Positions 1 to 13,300 of a stretch of DNA of 64,000 nt are shown piece after piece; within the stretch, counting starts at the first letter, position 1, and each line of letters opens with the position of its first letter. Under the pieces are notes generated by a model that saw nothing but the letters and a program-made list of their open reading frames with translations, did not search any database and was not told the DNA's origin. Source of the DNA: Megaleporinus macrocephalus (Eukaryota > Chordata > Actinopteri > Characiformes > Anostomidae); NCBI GenBank assembly GCA_021613375.1, contig CM038704.1:32550582-32614581 (forward strand), written 5' to 3'. The translations under genes were made by a program, and so were the position numbers.

Positions 1-2790
1 GCCAGTCCTAAAATTGTTCTGTATTGCAGTGGTGGCAGCATCAGATCCAAAGTTGACTGATATTTTTTTTTCTTCTTTTACACAAGAGTCCTATCTGTGA
101 CAGACCTTCAGACCACTTGACTTGGTGCATATATTCAGTCAGTTCTACAGACATGCACGCTGCCTCACCCTCGCTATTACTGGTCATCAGGATGCTCTTT
201 CATTCTCAACTTTATAAATAAGGGAGAAAAGATCACTCTCTCTGTTTTATATATATATATAAATATATTTCAGCCTAACAAATCTGGATCTCAAAGCACC
301 CTGTGTTCTCTATTTACAAGCAAAGTGCTTTTATCGCAAACCAAAACAATGCACCTAATTTTTCCAAGTCCTTAGGTACACACATATACAGCAGCAGAGC
401 ATCCTGTCCTCAGTTATGTCTCTCTGGCATCAGCCCTAATTCCATCATGGCCTGCCAAACATAACGGTCAGAGACACACAAAGCAGACACTCAGGCTTTC
501 CATCACACGCTTTGACCAGGGGACAGGAATTGTGCTGGCTTTTTGAGGACAAGCCAAACAGCCAGCAGCTGGGATTGCATCTTTATAGGCTTTTTAGGAA
601 CCAAAAATGAAAGCAGGTTTCTGTCTATGGCTCTGACACTCTCTCCCTCTCTCTGGCTAGAGATAGTTAGTACATAGTGATCAGAGATTTTACTTAAAGT
701 AAACTAGCTGTCAAAGACCATGGAATGCAATTTTAATAGGTGGGTCAGGCATCAGTATCTTGTGATATGTTTTTGACACTTTAGACATTCACTGTACTTC
801 ACCTTATTTGATGTACTAAAACTTTTTTTCAACATTTGAAATGGCATTTTCTGACCTTATTCTGGGGTTTACTCACATTCTTATAGGGATTTCTTAAAAA
901 TCTAAACTGACATATCTTTTTTAGTGAACACAGATGTAGGTTCTGTTCTGTTTAAGCTGATATAGTCTCAGGCTTATTACACACTAAGACTTATTAATCA
1001 AATAGTCTACAATTCAATGGTCTACAATGGATTCTTCTGGTCAGCCTTTACCATCTAATGCGTCAGCTCCTAATTCCATTCTTTGAAAGAAAGAGACCAG
1101 TGTATCAATTCCATTATATGTAGCCTTTTTCGAAATAACTGCATATCATGCGGATAATGCCACCAGACACATGCACAAAGTAATTCTGCAATGGTATTTG
1201 CAAAAAAAAGCAGTTTTGCAGAAACAGTTCACTTAGCAGGAGACAACAAGGCACCATCATTGGTATCGGTGCATGTTGTGCAAACACAAACTCTGCCAAT
1301 TTCCAAAACAGAATTGGCCAACCAGCTATCTAGAATTTACAACCTAATAATCTATTACCAAGAGTTGTTAAATGGATCAAACGTTTTGTTATTAATCCAC
1401 TGTGCTGCAATTATGAAATTTGGCATCCACTGAAGTTTGGTAACATTTTTAGTGATTTGTTTGTAATTGCTGAACAATAAGTCTGAATTATAAGTGATGA
1501 ATTATAGGGGGGTTAGCCTTTTTAAATTGAATTATTGCTTATGCATTCTATCTTTACATGTCTAGCCATTCTAAAATTGTGGAAAATAGTTTTGGCTGAT
1601 ATTGTGGATAAATGTAACTTCCTGTATATAATTAAAATGAAAAATATGAAGATAGATAGGAAGGAGGGTGGAGCATTTTGTTCCTTGATGAGATTATGGC
1701 AACATATAGAAGAAAAGAGATTGCCTTTTCCAGACCTCATGTGTGCTCTAAAGGCATGTGTGCTCTTACTATTGTCTGATACTTGACTCATTTTCCACTT
1801 GACTGGAAGCATTCTTCCTCCATCACCTTAAAGTGCTGTCTTTCTGCCATAATGTCCCCATCCGCTGCCGCAACGGAGAGGTCATGGCCACCTGAGCTGC
1901 AGGAATAATGGACTTTGAGAAGTGTTAGTGTGAGAAAGCTTTGAACAAGACGGTAGAGAAAAGAATGGGAAACAGCAAAGCAGGACAATAAGCATTTGCC
2001 TAGCAATCTCCCTGCTGTTGTCTCTCTTCGCAGTACGCTAATTGCTCTCTCTAAGTCTGGAGGTTTTAGCACACGCAGAACTGTTTTGACCTAGTGCCAG
2101 TGAGTGGCACAGACATGTGGCTTTTACTTACACTGAAAAAAGTATTAGTTTAGTATTAGTAAGTCAAGACCACCGAACTGTTAATACTAATCACCTTCAC
2201 TTGACTACAGTTACTATATAATTAAAAAGAGACTTGGATGACTGAAGCTCTACACAAATAATTAAGGAACAGAAATTTTACAGGTTTACACTTCTGTATT
2301 ACTGTATGCTAGATGTTGGTGTTTGCCAGTTTAGAGTTTCTGTCAGAGCTCAGGACTTTCAGCTCTCTGCGCCTCTTTTTTGAAACTGCGGTCGCACTTT
2401 CAACTCACATGAGTGCTGGAATAAACACTGGATTGATCATTTATCACTTTTCTTTTATTATATAGGTGAAACCACTTTTTGACACATAAACTATTTTGTT
2501 TATAGTAAAAATATTTGGTTCTTCCAGTCTAAAGTACATTTTGGTTCTGCAGAGCACGCATGCACAGGTCTGCATCATTACTGATTAGCTGCACATTCAG
2601 CCGCACAGCCAGCCTCTGCATCACAAACCTTTTTTTTGTCTTAGACTTAGCCTGAATAGCAAAGGGCTGCCTATTCCCTATGTAGTACTCCAGTACCCAA
2701 ACAAGACATTCTATATCTAACAAGTACTCTTTTTAGTAGTTATATATTTATTCACATATGCCCACCTACCTAGAACTCATAGAGTGTACT
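1..2790. other. AT-rich DNA without recognisable genes
   Basis: I see no ORF with a recognisable domain and no exon-like run bounded by splice sites. The sequence is AT-rich with short (AT)n runs, for example near 247-267. The short ORFs here are of the length expected by chance and match no family I know. Confidence 0.6.
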
Positions 2791-2794
2791 AAGA

Positions 2795-2945
2795 GGTGTC
2801 AAATAACGAAGTACAAATACTTTGTTACCTTAAGCAGAAATTTTGGTTATTTATACTTTACTGGAGTAATTATTTTTCAGCTGACGATTTACTTCTACTC
2901 CTTTTCACTTTATTATCTGTACTTTCTACTCCTAACATTTTAAAA
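2795..2945. repeat. Teleost interspersed repeat fragment
   Basis: The stretch holds several copies of the words GTACTTT and TACTCCT, beginning with a block like AACGAAGTACAAATACTTTG. I recognise it from memory as a fragment of a dispersed, non-coding repeat common in fish genomes. The class (SINE or MITE) cannot be decided from this fragment. It lies directly upstream of a Tc1 relic and may be part of the same repeat cluster. Confidence 0.45.
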
Positions 2946-3054
2946 TAGCCTTTTTACTCCTATTTCAGACCTGCTAACCTTTACGCATTTTGAATAGCAG
3001 ATACGCATTTAGACATCAAACTACGCTGCTATGATGTTTTACAAATGAGTGCAT

Positions 3055-3665
<611 letters not shown>

Positions 3666-3742
<77 letters not shown>
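3666..3742. repeat. (TA)n microsatellite
   Basis: About 77 bp of perfect alternating AT follows the Tc1 relic. A second, shorter AT tract lies at about 3922-3949. Confidence 0.97.
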
Positions 3743-3747
<5 letters not shown>

Positions 3748-5304
3748 TTAAATGTACAGTTTGAAATGATATGAATGTGGTGAGATTATGAGAATGAGAA
3801 TTAGAATTATGAGAATGAGGTGTTAATGAGATTAACAGGTTATATATGTTAACAAGGACGAACGATGAACCTCACAAACATTTGAAGTTTTTGAAATTTA
3901 TAGTATATATAAGTATAAATATAAGTATATATATATATATATATATATAAAACCTAGACTATAAATATATCCATTTGTTATTTAAATATTTTGTTCTGCA
4001 TTAAATGGTGCTACAGTTATGTTTAGGTGCCTGTGAGCCATTTAAAGTGTAAAAGAAGTTCCCTCTTATATCCTGGCTGTTAGCATTTATTTCAAACCAT
4101 GTTGATGCTCTTAAATAAAGTCATTCTCAAATATCGGGCCTTTGAATTTTATTCAAAAGGAAGTGACAGGGTACAGCACCAACTCTGAGCAAGAATCGCA
4201 ACAAAGAAGTTGTATAAACACCACTCTTTGATGGCTGCAGACATGAATTAGGACCCTCTCTCCTCTGACTGATTGCCTTCATTTAGTTCATAATTTGTAC
4301 TTTGTTGGATGTTGATGAAATCCCAGGTATGGCAGTTTTGGTATGGAGTTGTAGTGCTGAGGAACATAGAAAAACACCTTCAAGCTAGTGAGATAAGGTT
4401 GGAGGGAGGGGAATGAAAATTAAATTAGCTAAAATAAAATTAGAATTTTCTGATGTACCACTGGGAGTACACATACCACAGTTTGGGAACCACTGATCTA
4501 TGTGAATGACCTGTCAATATTACAGACTTAAATGTGCAATAGAATGGATTTACTCTGGTATAGTTGAATACGGTAAGTTCAGTACACAGAACTGACATAT
4601 GAACTTCAAACATGTAGCGGCCTCAAAACTTACATACAACAACAGAGCAATAGCAATAGAAATTTACCATTCTAGGCTATGAAGACAATGTCAGGACTTT
4701 TCACCGTTTGCTGGAAACTGAACTGGCACAGGTATGGTTGAAGTTAGCCTTTGAACAAGTCTGAGGTAGGCTTTCTGTTTGTCAGTCTTCTACATCTTTG
4801 ACAAGATCCTGCACAACTTTTTATTTTAGTTTTTGAGAGTGAAGAGATTGAAGAAAGGGGCGGTTAATTTTGCATCACAACCTCAGCCACAACCTGTATG
4901 AAGCAGCTGTGCTGTCTCCAGTTTTTGAAGGTTAAAGTCAGATCAATTTCATAATTTTGTATTGTTGTCAATATTAAAAGCAAGTAGCTAGTATAGGTAA
5001 TGTTAGTGACTAGCAAGCTCAAAGTAATTAGCTTTAGAATAGTTAACTAAATAGTATAATGCATTAGCTCATTTACACAGATGTTCTTTTGTCTATTTCA
5101 ACATGTTGCTTCTGTGTGTTTGTTAGTGTGTCTAACTGTAAAGCAGCAAAACAGAACACACCTCATCTAATTACTTACCAAAAAAGGGTAAGCAGCGTGT
5201 TTTATTTAAGGGCCAAATACTAGGGCTGTAAAGGGTGTAAAACTGCATCAAGTCGCTTACCATCTATATAGCCTTTAGAGAACAATTTACAATGCAGAAT
5301 AAAT
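3743..5304. other. Unassigned AT-rich DNA
   Basis: No gene is visible. The words GTTTGGGAACCACTG at 4481-4495 recur in many fish dispersed repeats and suggest an old fragment, but too little remains to classify it. Confidence 0.5.
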
Positions 5305-7712
5305 GTCAAGTCAAGTCAATTTTATTTATATAGCGCTTTTTACAACATTGTTGTCTCAAAGCAGCTTTACAGAGTTTTGAAAACAGACAGTTATAACATA
5401 TATCCCCCAGTGAGCAAGCCAGAGGCAACAGTGGCAAGGAAAAACTCCCTCAACTGGAGGAAGAAACCTTGGGAGGAACCAGACTCACAAGGGGAGACCC
5501 ATCCTCCTCTGGTCAAACAGTATTTACAGTTTGAACTAAATACCAAAGAAAGGAGCCTCTGTTTGAAATCTGGATAGCAAAGCTTTAGAACCTGCACAGA
5601 TAGAGGCAGTGTATGACTGAGGCAGTCTCTGGCTGAGGCAGTCTATGACTAAGTCCTTATGTTAAGTGGGCGTGAGCTGAAACAGTCCCATCCTATCTCA
5701 GTGCTGGTGCATCTGGATGGCACAGTGATGTAACTGAGGGTGTAGCAGTAAATGGACAGGTGAGCTGGCTGGTGATGGTGGGGTGATAGCCCGATGATCA
5801 GTCCTTCAACAGCGTTCAACAGACGGGAGGACAGTCATTTCCTCAGGAAGAGTAAAGAGAGAGAGTTAGTTGGGCTCGGGAGTAAGACTGTAGAGAATAT
5901 GAATTTTCAGAATTTTAGGGTGCGGCTAGCGACTCCGGCAGATCTAACTATAACAGCCTAAACTAAAAGGAGAGAACCAGAAGGTAACATGGACATGAGA
6001 GCACCCTGAGAGACTGGGGTCCCCCCACTCCACCATCAACAAACCTGTGTGATCGCGTGAAGTGGTGGAACAACAGCACCAACATCTCAGTTTACCATAA
6101 ACCTGTGTCCAAGAACCCCCAGATCTCCTGCCTTTATCTAAAAGAGAAGATTAATTACCAAAAGCTACACTAAACAAGTATGTTTTCAGTCTAGACTTAA
6201 ATATTGAGACTGTGTCAGAGTCCCGAACATTAACTGGGAGATTATTCCACAGTTTGAGGGCTTTGTAGGAAAAAGCTCTTCCCCCCATTGTAGTCTTCTG
6301 AATTTTAGGAACTATTAGAAAACCAGCATCCTGTGATCTGAGTGAACGTGGCGGTTCATAATTGGAAATAAGATCTTGCAGGTACTCCGGTGCGAGACTG
6401 TGCAGGGTTTTATACGTCAGTAATAGAATTTTATAGTCGATACGGAATTTAACAGGAAGCCAGTGTAGCGCTGATAAAACTGGACTGATGTGATCAAATT
6501 TCCTGGTTTTAGTTAGTAATCTAGCTGCAGCGTTCTGAACTAACTGGAGTTTATTCAGGTTCCTGCTGGAGCATCATGACAATAATGCATTACAGTAATC
6601 TAGCCTTGAGGTTATAAAGGTATGCACTAACTTTTCAGCATCAGACACAGATAACGCATTTCTTAACTTTGAAATGTTTCGTAGGTGAAGAAACGCTGTT
6701 CTTGTAATATTACCTATGTGTTGATTAAATGTCAGATCTGAGTCAATTGTTACTCCAAGATTTTTGGCTACTGAACCAGGAACTACAGAGAAGTCAGCAA
6801 GATTTAACATTAAATCTGAACATTTAGTCCGAGCAGCCTTTGGGCCGAGGAGGACAACTTCCGTTTTGTCAGGGTTCAAAAGAAGGAAGTTCTGTAGCAT
6901 CCAAAGTCTAATATCTCTTACACAGTCTTGTATCTTATTTAATCTGGATTTATCATCTGGTTTGGCTGATATGTACAGTTGTGTATCATCGGCATAACAG
7001 TGGAAACTAATTCCATGTCTATTTATAACTGAGCCTAATGGTAGCATATATAGTGTAAATAACAGAGGACCTAAAACAGAACCTTGTGGAACTCCATATT
7101 TCACTTTTGGAGTGTTAGACGATACATTATTTATCTTTACAAACTGAAAGCGATCACTAAGGTAAGATGTAAACCAGGATAACGCTGTTCCTGTGATTCC
7201 AACTATATTTTCTAGTCTGTCCAAGAGAATAGTGTGATCTATAGTGTCAAAAGCTGCACTTAGATCGAGTAACACCAGTAGAGATACGTGGCCCTGATCA
7301 GAGGCAAGAAGAAGATCATTTGTTATCATTTGTTAACTAAAGCTGTCTCTGTGCTGTGATGTGGCCTAAAACCAGATTGGAATTTTTCATATATGTTGTT
7401 CTTATGTAGATGAGAACAGAGTTGTCGAGCTACAGCCTTTTCTAAAATCTTAGAGATAAAAGGTAAATTGGAAATGGGTCTATAACTGGACAGTTCTCTG
7501 GGATCAAGATTTGTCTTCTTTATCAAGGGTTTTATCACAGCTAGTTTAAAAGACTTAGGTACATGACCCAGACTAAGAGAAGAGTTGATGATAGTTAAGA
7601 TAGGTTTAATAATAGCTGGTAATACTTGTTTCAATAGGCTTGTTGGAATCATATCAAGTGTGCATGTAAATGTATTGTATGACACCTTTAAGAAAAATTC
7701 ACTAGACAAGAT
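5305..7712 (-). mobile_element. L2-type LINE, 5'-truncated
   Basis: This is a non-LTR retrotransposon of the CR1/L2 group on the minus strand. Its 3' terminus is at 5305, where the plus strand shows TCAAG repeats followed by TTTTATTTATATAGCGC, the usual end of this fish LINE. About 1.2 kb of 3' untranslated sequence (5310-6570) is followed by the reverse transcriptase region. The copy ends at about 7700, just upstream of the RT domain, so the endonuclease half is missing, as expected for incomplete target-primed reverse transcription. The 3' part is repeated with high similarity at 36015-37205 and partly at 35012-35227. Confidence 0.9.
6574..7709 (-). pseudogene. L2 reverse transcriptase, frameshifted
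   Basis: Two overlapping open segments on the minus strand (7709-7326 and 7329-6574) together cover most of an L2 reverse transcriptase. The first carries the entry to the RT domain, with DMIPTSLLKQVLP and SSYRPISNLPFISKILEK and ending in HHSTETALVNK. The second has LLDLSAAFDTIDH (first catalytic Asp), YGVPQGSVLGPLLF, the catalytic box CYADDTQLYIS and the thumb-side SRLDYCNALL. The break lies exactly at a perfect 10-bp tandem duplication (7315-7334), which puts the two halves in different frames. No endonuclease is present, so the copy is dead. The orientation and the 3' tail at 5305 agree. The family call is firm, but the subfamily name is not attempted. Confidence 0.9.
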
Positions 7713-10311
7713 ACTATTTTTGCAATGTAGGCCTAAATTTGCTCTACATTCATTGCTAAGATTAACTTGGACAACTGTTAAGGTTGTTTCTTAATAAAGT
7801 GTGGACAAAAAATCTTAAATTTAGTCAAAATATATATCTGAAACATTTTTTGAGAGCTTTGAATAATATTGTTCAACCTATTTGTAGCACAATTGCTTTG
7901 TTCCATTAGCACATCATTTTACTGATTAAAAAAATTCAGTAGATAAAATGAGGCTTTAAACATTTTTGCAGTGCTGGAGTTTTAGATTAAAGTGAAAAAA
8001 CCCTACAGCTCATCAATCATTCTGCAATAAGCCTTACTCAGCAACAAAGGCAAAGAATAGACATGACTATAATTTCCAAAACTCAAAAGTCTGTATTCAG
8101 GGCAGCTGGTGTGAATAATTAAAGAACCCCTGAGACGCTCATTCAATTTCCAAATCATCTGTATAAAACTCAGAAGCATTATTCAAAGAGGCTGCTGAAT
8201 CCGTGCCTTTGCTCTGTTTAGCATGAAAAAAAAATACAATCTTACAATCTTAAAATCATTTATTATCTGATAGTCTCCATAATCCCACATATTAAGTGCC
8301 GCTTCAATGACAACAGATCATCTTTTGTGAGAATTATCATGACAAAGTATGTGACAGTATGCTTGTAGGCAAGACATTTGTCAATTATTGTGTACTGTGA
8401 AAATCTATTGTAATAAAACACTGAATGTTTTTTCATGAGTGCCACTTTAAGGTGGACTTATCACTGATTTACTGTTTAGTTGCATACACAGCCTTTTTAA
8501 TTTCAAAAGAAAAGTATTAACAATAGGACAGGTTGCCCTAAAATAGTTACGCATGAGCCTATGATCACCATGTAATCAAATCACCGGAGGTGCGACCTCT
8601 TTTACAACAGCTATAAAATAATAACAATTTTAAAAAAAGGCAGTTAAAAAATTTATAGTGAGCTATGTAATGACATTTTACATGACACACACAGTCCTGA
8701 CACATAGCTGTGTCCTTACAGACAGAATTTGCACAGTAATAAAGGTATATTATTTAAGCAAGTACAGATGAAGTCTATAGAAACCAATATGAAAATCAAA
8801 TTTTGGAATCAAATTATTTTTTTTGCGGGTATCTCTTACGGGTACTTTGTTCTTAGAATTTTGGAGCTTTTTTGGAATTTTCACTGTGTGAACTTTTCAT
8901 GATGAACTGAGTAATAGCAGGGGTTCATAATTACTTAAAATTAAAAATGTTATGAACCTCCTTCTGGTAATATTTCCTTTTAGATATATAACAGTATGTT
9001 CTTGCAATCTTTTTTTGGCTTACTTTTGGCAAAAAATTGTGTTCATTTAATATCTTTAACTGATATGTACCTAAACATTCAATGCAGCATTTTTTTCAGT
9101 GTCTGAATTCTGTCAAGACACTGACATATCTCTTCACTAAACCCAGTGAAGCCAGTCCAGCTGTGTGGCGTTTAGTACTGCAAACACTACACTTCTATAA
9201 ACGTGTGCTATTAATCGCAGCCTGCGTGCTCAGAGATCTCTAGGTCTGGTGGGAATAGAGCTGGTGGAACAGAAAGGTTCAGGCTGCTGGCTTTTCACAT
9301 ACAGCTCATTACGTTTGGAAGCAATCAAAAACACAGCTGTGTTTCTATGAACACATTCGTGCCATTGCCCTTTTAGATGTTCTCACAGCGGTAGCTAACC
9401 TGCACTCACTGCCACCTTTTACACTCATATGCTCTTATGCTCTCTGCAGGGAAAGTTTCAGTTCATGTGTAGTCTCTTTTATAACACAGTAACTTAGAAG
9501 GATTTTTTTCTGTCCAAACCTGGCAGGAGCACAGAGATGTGGCTATATAACCAGGATCACATTTAACAATGTTTAAGAATAGTATTTGCTATTTGTTGCT
9601 GAATCAAATACCCATAAAGATGCCACAAGGTGAATTTACTGCGTTTACATATCAGAACACAACTTTTGTTTGCATTTGTATTTGCTAATCACTGCTTTCT
9701 GTTTTTTTCTGCTTTGTTTAGTTTTTTTTGGAATTTTACATACTGTCTCAAGTTAGTAAATATTATATAAATGAACTGTATACCATTTACATAAAATAAT
9801 CCAGTTGTCAACTGCATTGGGTAATTTTAGTTAAAATCTATGCTGTGTCTGTAATAAACACACTTTAGAAAAGCTTTTAAATGTTACAAAATATTTTGCA
9901 CATTATGCATTGAAAATAAATTAAGTAAAATCTACTTCCAGCAAAAGGTTTATAAACACTACCCAATTATACAACCATCACATAGGCACATTAATCACAA
10001 ACCATGCCGGGGAAAGTCACATGGAGTCTTAGCCCCACACATATTGTAACCTGGACAGATCAGGTCAAAGTTGAAACCTACACAAAACTATATGTTCTCA
10101 CATTTGCTCTTGGACCGTAATCAGATCCATATACATTTGTGAGAGACTGAATTGTGCATTGGATAGGTTGTTAAAAGTTTATGTTGGCTTTAATTCACTA
10201 TATCAAAGAGGATATTATAACAATTACAATTTGAAGGAAACACTTATGAGTAAACTTCATGGTGACGTACCACGGCTGCTAGAGAGCCAAGGGAGGAGTG
10301 GCCGGAACTAA
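7713..10311. other. Unassigned intergenic DNA
   Basis: No coding exon, RNA gene or classifiable repeat is seen. The block 9120-9420 has higher complexity and balanced composition compared with its AT-rich surroundings and could be conserved non-coding sequence, but nothing in the sequence proves it. Confidence 0.45.
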
Positions 10312-13300
10312 GATTCAAGAAGATTCAAGAGTTTTATTGTCATATGTACAGCAGAACAGACAGTTACACTGTACAATGAAATTCTTACTTTGCTGCTCCT
10401 CCATTCACCAATAGATAAGATAACAAATAAAAGAAATAAAAAATATATATACAAAATATACAAAGTATAACAATATAAGTTGAAGTAGATAAAAATATTT
10501 TTATAGTTAAAGAATAAAAAATAAAAGTTGTGTGCTTTTATGTGCAAGTATGAAGAGCAGCAGCCATAAAGTGCAAGTTGCAAGTAACGAATGTAAACAA
10601 TAATGTTTGTGTGAGTAGTGAATGTAAACAGTATTCTGACAGTACAGTGAGTGTAAGGTGCAGTTTAAATCAGACCAGTTAAAACCAGTTCAGAAAGGAG
10701 AGGCTGGAGAGGTAGTGCGTGAGCTGTTCACAAGCCTGATGGCCTGTGAGTAGAAACTGTTTGTCAGTCTTGTGGTCCTGGACTTCACACTCCTGTAACG
10801 TCTGCCTGAAGGTAAACGTGTGAAGAGTGTGTGCTGGGGGTGTGTACTGTCCCTGATTATGTTGTGGGCCCTCCTGGTGACCCTGGTGTGGTAGATGTTC
10901 TGTAGTGAGGGGAAGGCTGCTCCTGAGATGGACTGTGCAGTTTTGATCACACGCTGGAGAGCCTTTCTGTCCTGAGCAGTAGAGTTTCCATACCAGACGA
11001 TGATGGAGCTGGTAAGAACACTCTCAATCATACTCCTGTAGAAGGTGCTGAGAATTTTGGTTGGCATACCAAATTTTCTCAGCCTTCTCAGAAAGTACAG
11101 TCGCTGCTGGGACTTCCTGATGATGATCTGAGTGTTGTGGGACCAGCTGAGATCCTCACTGATGTGAATGCCAAGAAACTTAAAGGTTTTCACCCTCTCT
11201 ACCTCAGTCTCCCCTATGTACAGGGGTGTGTGTAGCTCTCGCTTCCTCCTTGGATCAACAATCATTTCCTTGGTCTTGTCTGCATTCAAGGAAAGATTGT
11301 TGTCATGACACCAGGCCACCAGCTCAGCCACCTCCTTCCTGTACGCTGTCTCTTCCCCACCAGTGATCAGTCCAATGACTGTAGTATCATCAGCAAATTT
11401 GATGATGCTGGTGTTGTTCTGGGAGGCCACGCAGTCGTATGTGAAGAGCGTGTACAGAAGGGGGCTCAGCACACAGCCTTGAGGGACCCCTGTGCTCACT
11501 GTTCTTGTGCTGGATGTGCAGCTGCCGACTCTGACTGACTGGGGTCTGTCTGTTAGAAAGTTCAGCACCCAGTTGCAGAGGGCTGGTGTCAGTCCGAGGG
11601 TGAGGAGCTTTTCTGAGAGTCTGTGTGGGATGACCGTGATGAATGCTGAACTGTAGTCAATAAAGAGCATTCTGACATATGTGTCCTTGCCCTCCAGGTG
11701 TGTGAGGGCTTTGTGAAGAGTAGCGTTGATTGCGTCGTCTGTAGACCGGTTCCGGCGGTATGCGAACTGTAAAGGATCTATAGTGTTGGGAATGGTCTTC
11801 CGGATGTGAGTCATGACTATCCTCTCGAAGCACTTCATCACGATTGAAGTGAGTGCAACAGGGCGATAGTCATTTAGGCAGCTCACATTACTTTTCTTTG
11901 GGAGGGGCACGATGGTGGTGGTCTTAAAACAGGATGGCACAAAAGCTTGCGTGAGTGACAGATTGAATATGTCTACAAACACATCAGCCAGTTCTGATGA
12001 GCAAACCCTGAGCGCACGCCCGGGGATGTTGTCTGGGCCTGCTGCTCTGCGTGGGTTGATTCTCATCAGGTTCCTGCGCACATCCACTGTTGTTACAATG
12101 AGTGATGGGTTCTGTGTGCTCTCCTTGGCCGCAATGTCCTTCAGTTGGTCAAGGTTGAAGACATCGAAGCGAGCATAGAACTCATTCAGCTCATCAGGCA
12201 ATGCAGAATGGCTGGTTGTGAGTGCCGTGCTTGTTTGTTGATGGTTGGTGATACGGTGCAGTCCTTGCCACATGCGCCGGGAGTCTGCTGTGGTGTAGTA
12301 GCCCTCCAGCTTCAGCCTGTACTGTCTCTTAGCTTCTCTGATAGATCTACGCAGGTCGTATCTAGACCTTTTGTAGTCATCAGCGTTGCCAGAGAGAAAT
12401 GCAGTCTGGCGAGCACGTAGCATGGACCGAACTTCACCATTTATCCATGGTTTTTGGTTGGGGTACTTTATGCAGCGCTTTGAAGGGACAATGGTTTCAA
12501 TGCAGCTGCTGATGTAACCAGTTACCCCAGAAGCATAGTCCTCTAGATCAACAGAACCATCCTCTCTCACAGCAGCAGTTCTAAACACATCCCAGTTTGT
12601 ACTGTCAAAGCAGTCCTGAAGCACTGAATCAGTTTCTTCATTCCACACTTTAACAGTTTTACTCACTGGAAGTGACCGCTTGAGGAGTTGTCTGTATGCT
12701 GGGTAGAGGAAGACGGAGATGTGATCGGACTGTCCGAAGTGTGGCCGAGGCACATCTCTGTAGGCCCCCCTCACGTTGCTGTAGACTTGGTCAAGTAAGT
12801 TGTTCTCCCTCGTCGGGAAGCTCACGTGCTGATGGTACTTGGGGAGGACAGTCCTCGGGTTGCAATGATTAAAGTCGCCGGCAACAATAAACACGGCGTC
12901 CGGGTGCGCGGTCTCTTGTTTACTGATGACGTCATGCAGCAGCCCCAGCGCCGCAGCGGAGTTCGCGCGAGGCGGAATGTAAACAGCCAGAATAAACACA
13001 CCGCTAAACTCTCTCGGCAGATAGTGGGGTCTGCACTTCACCATCAGCAGTTCTAAGTCCGCTAGACAAAGTTTTTCAACTGTCTTTACGTCTGAACACC
13101 ACGCGTTGTTTACGTAAACACAGACACCGCCGCCTTTGTTCTTCCCCGACGCTGCCGTGCGGTCGCCACGGTGAACGGAGTGAGTGTCTAGCTGGATCGC
13201 TGATTCTGGCGTGTTGCCAGAAAGCCAGGTTTCTGTGAAGACCAGAGCACAACACTCTCTGATCTCACGCTGAGCTGTTATTCTGGTTCTCAGCTCATCC

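Noticed and set aside
5377..5577. A 66-codon plus-strand frame that recurs without amino-acid change at 36086-36286, as if it were a conserved small protein
   Set aside because: Both copies are antisense to the 3' untranslated region of the same L2 LINE family. The identity comes from recent duplication of the element, not from selection on a protein.
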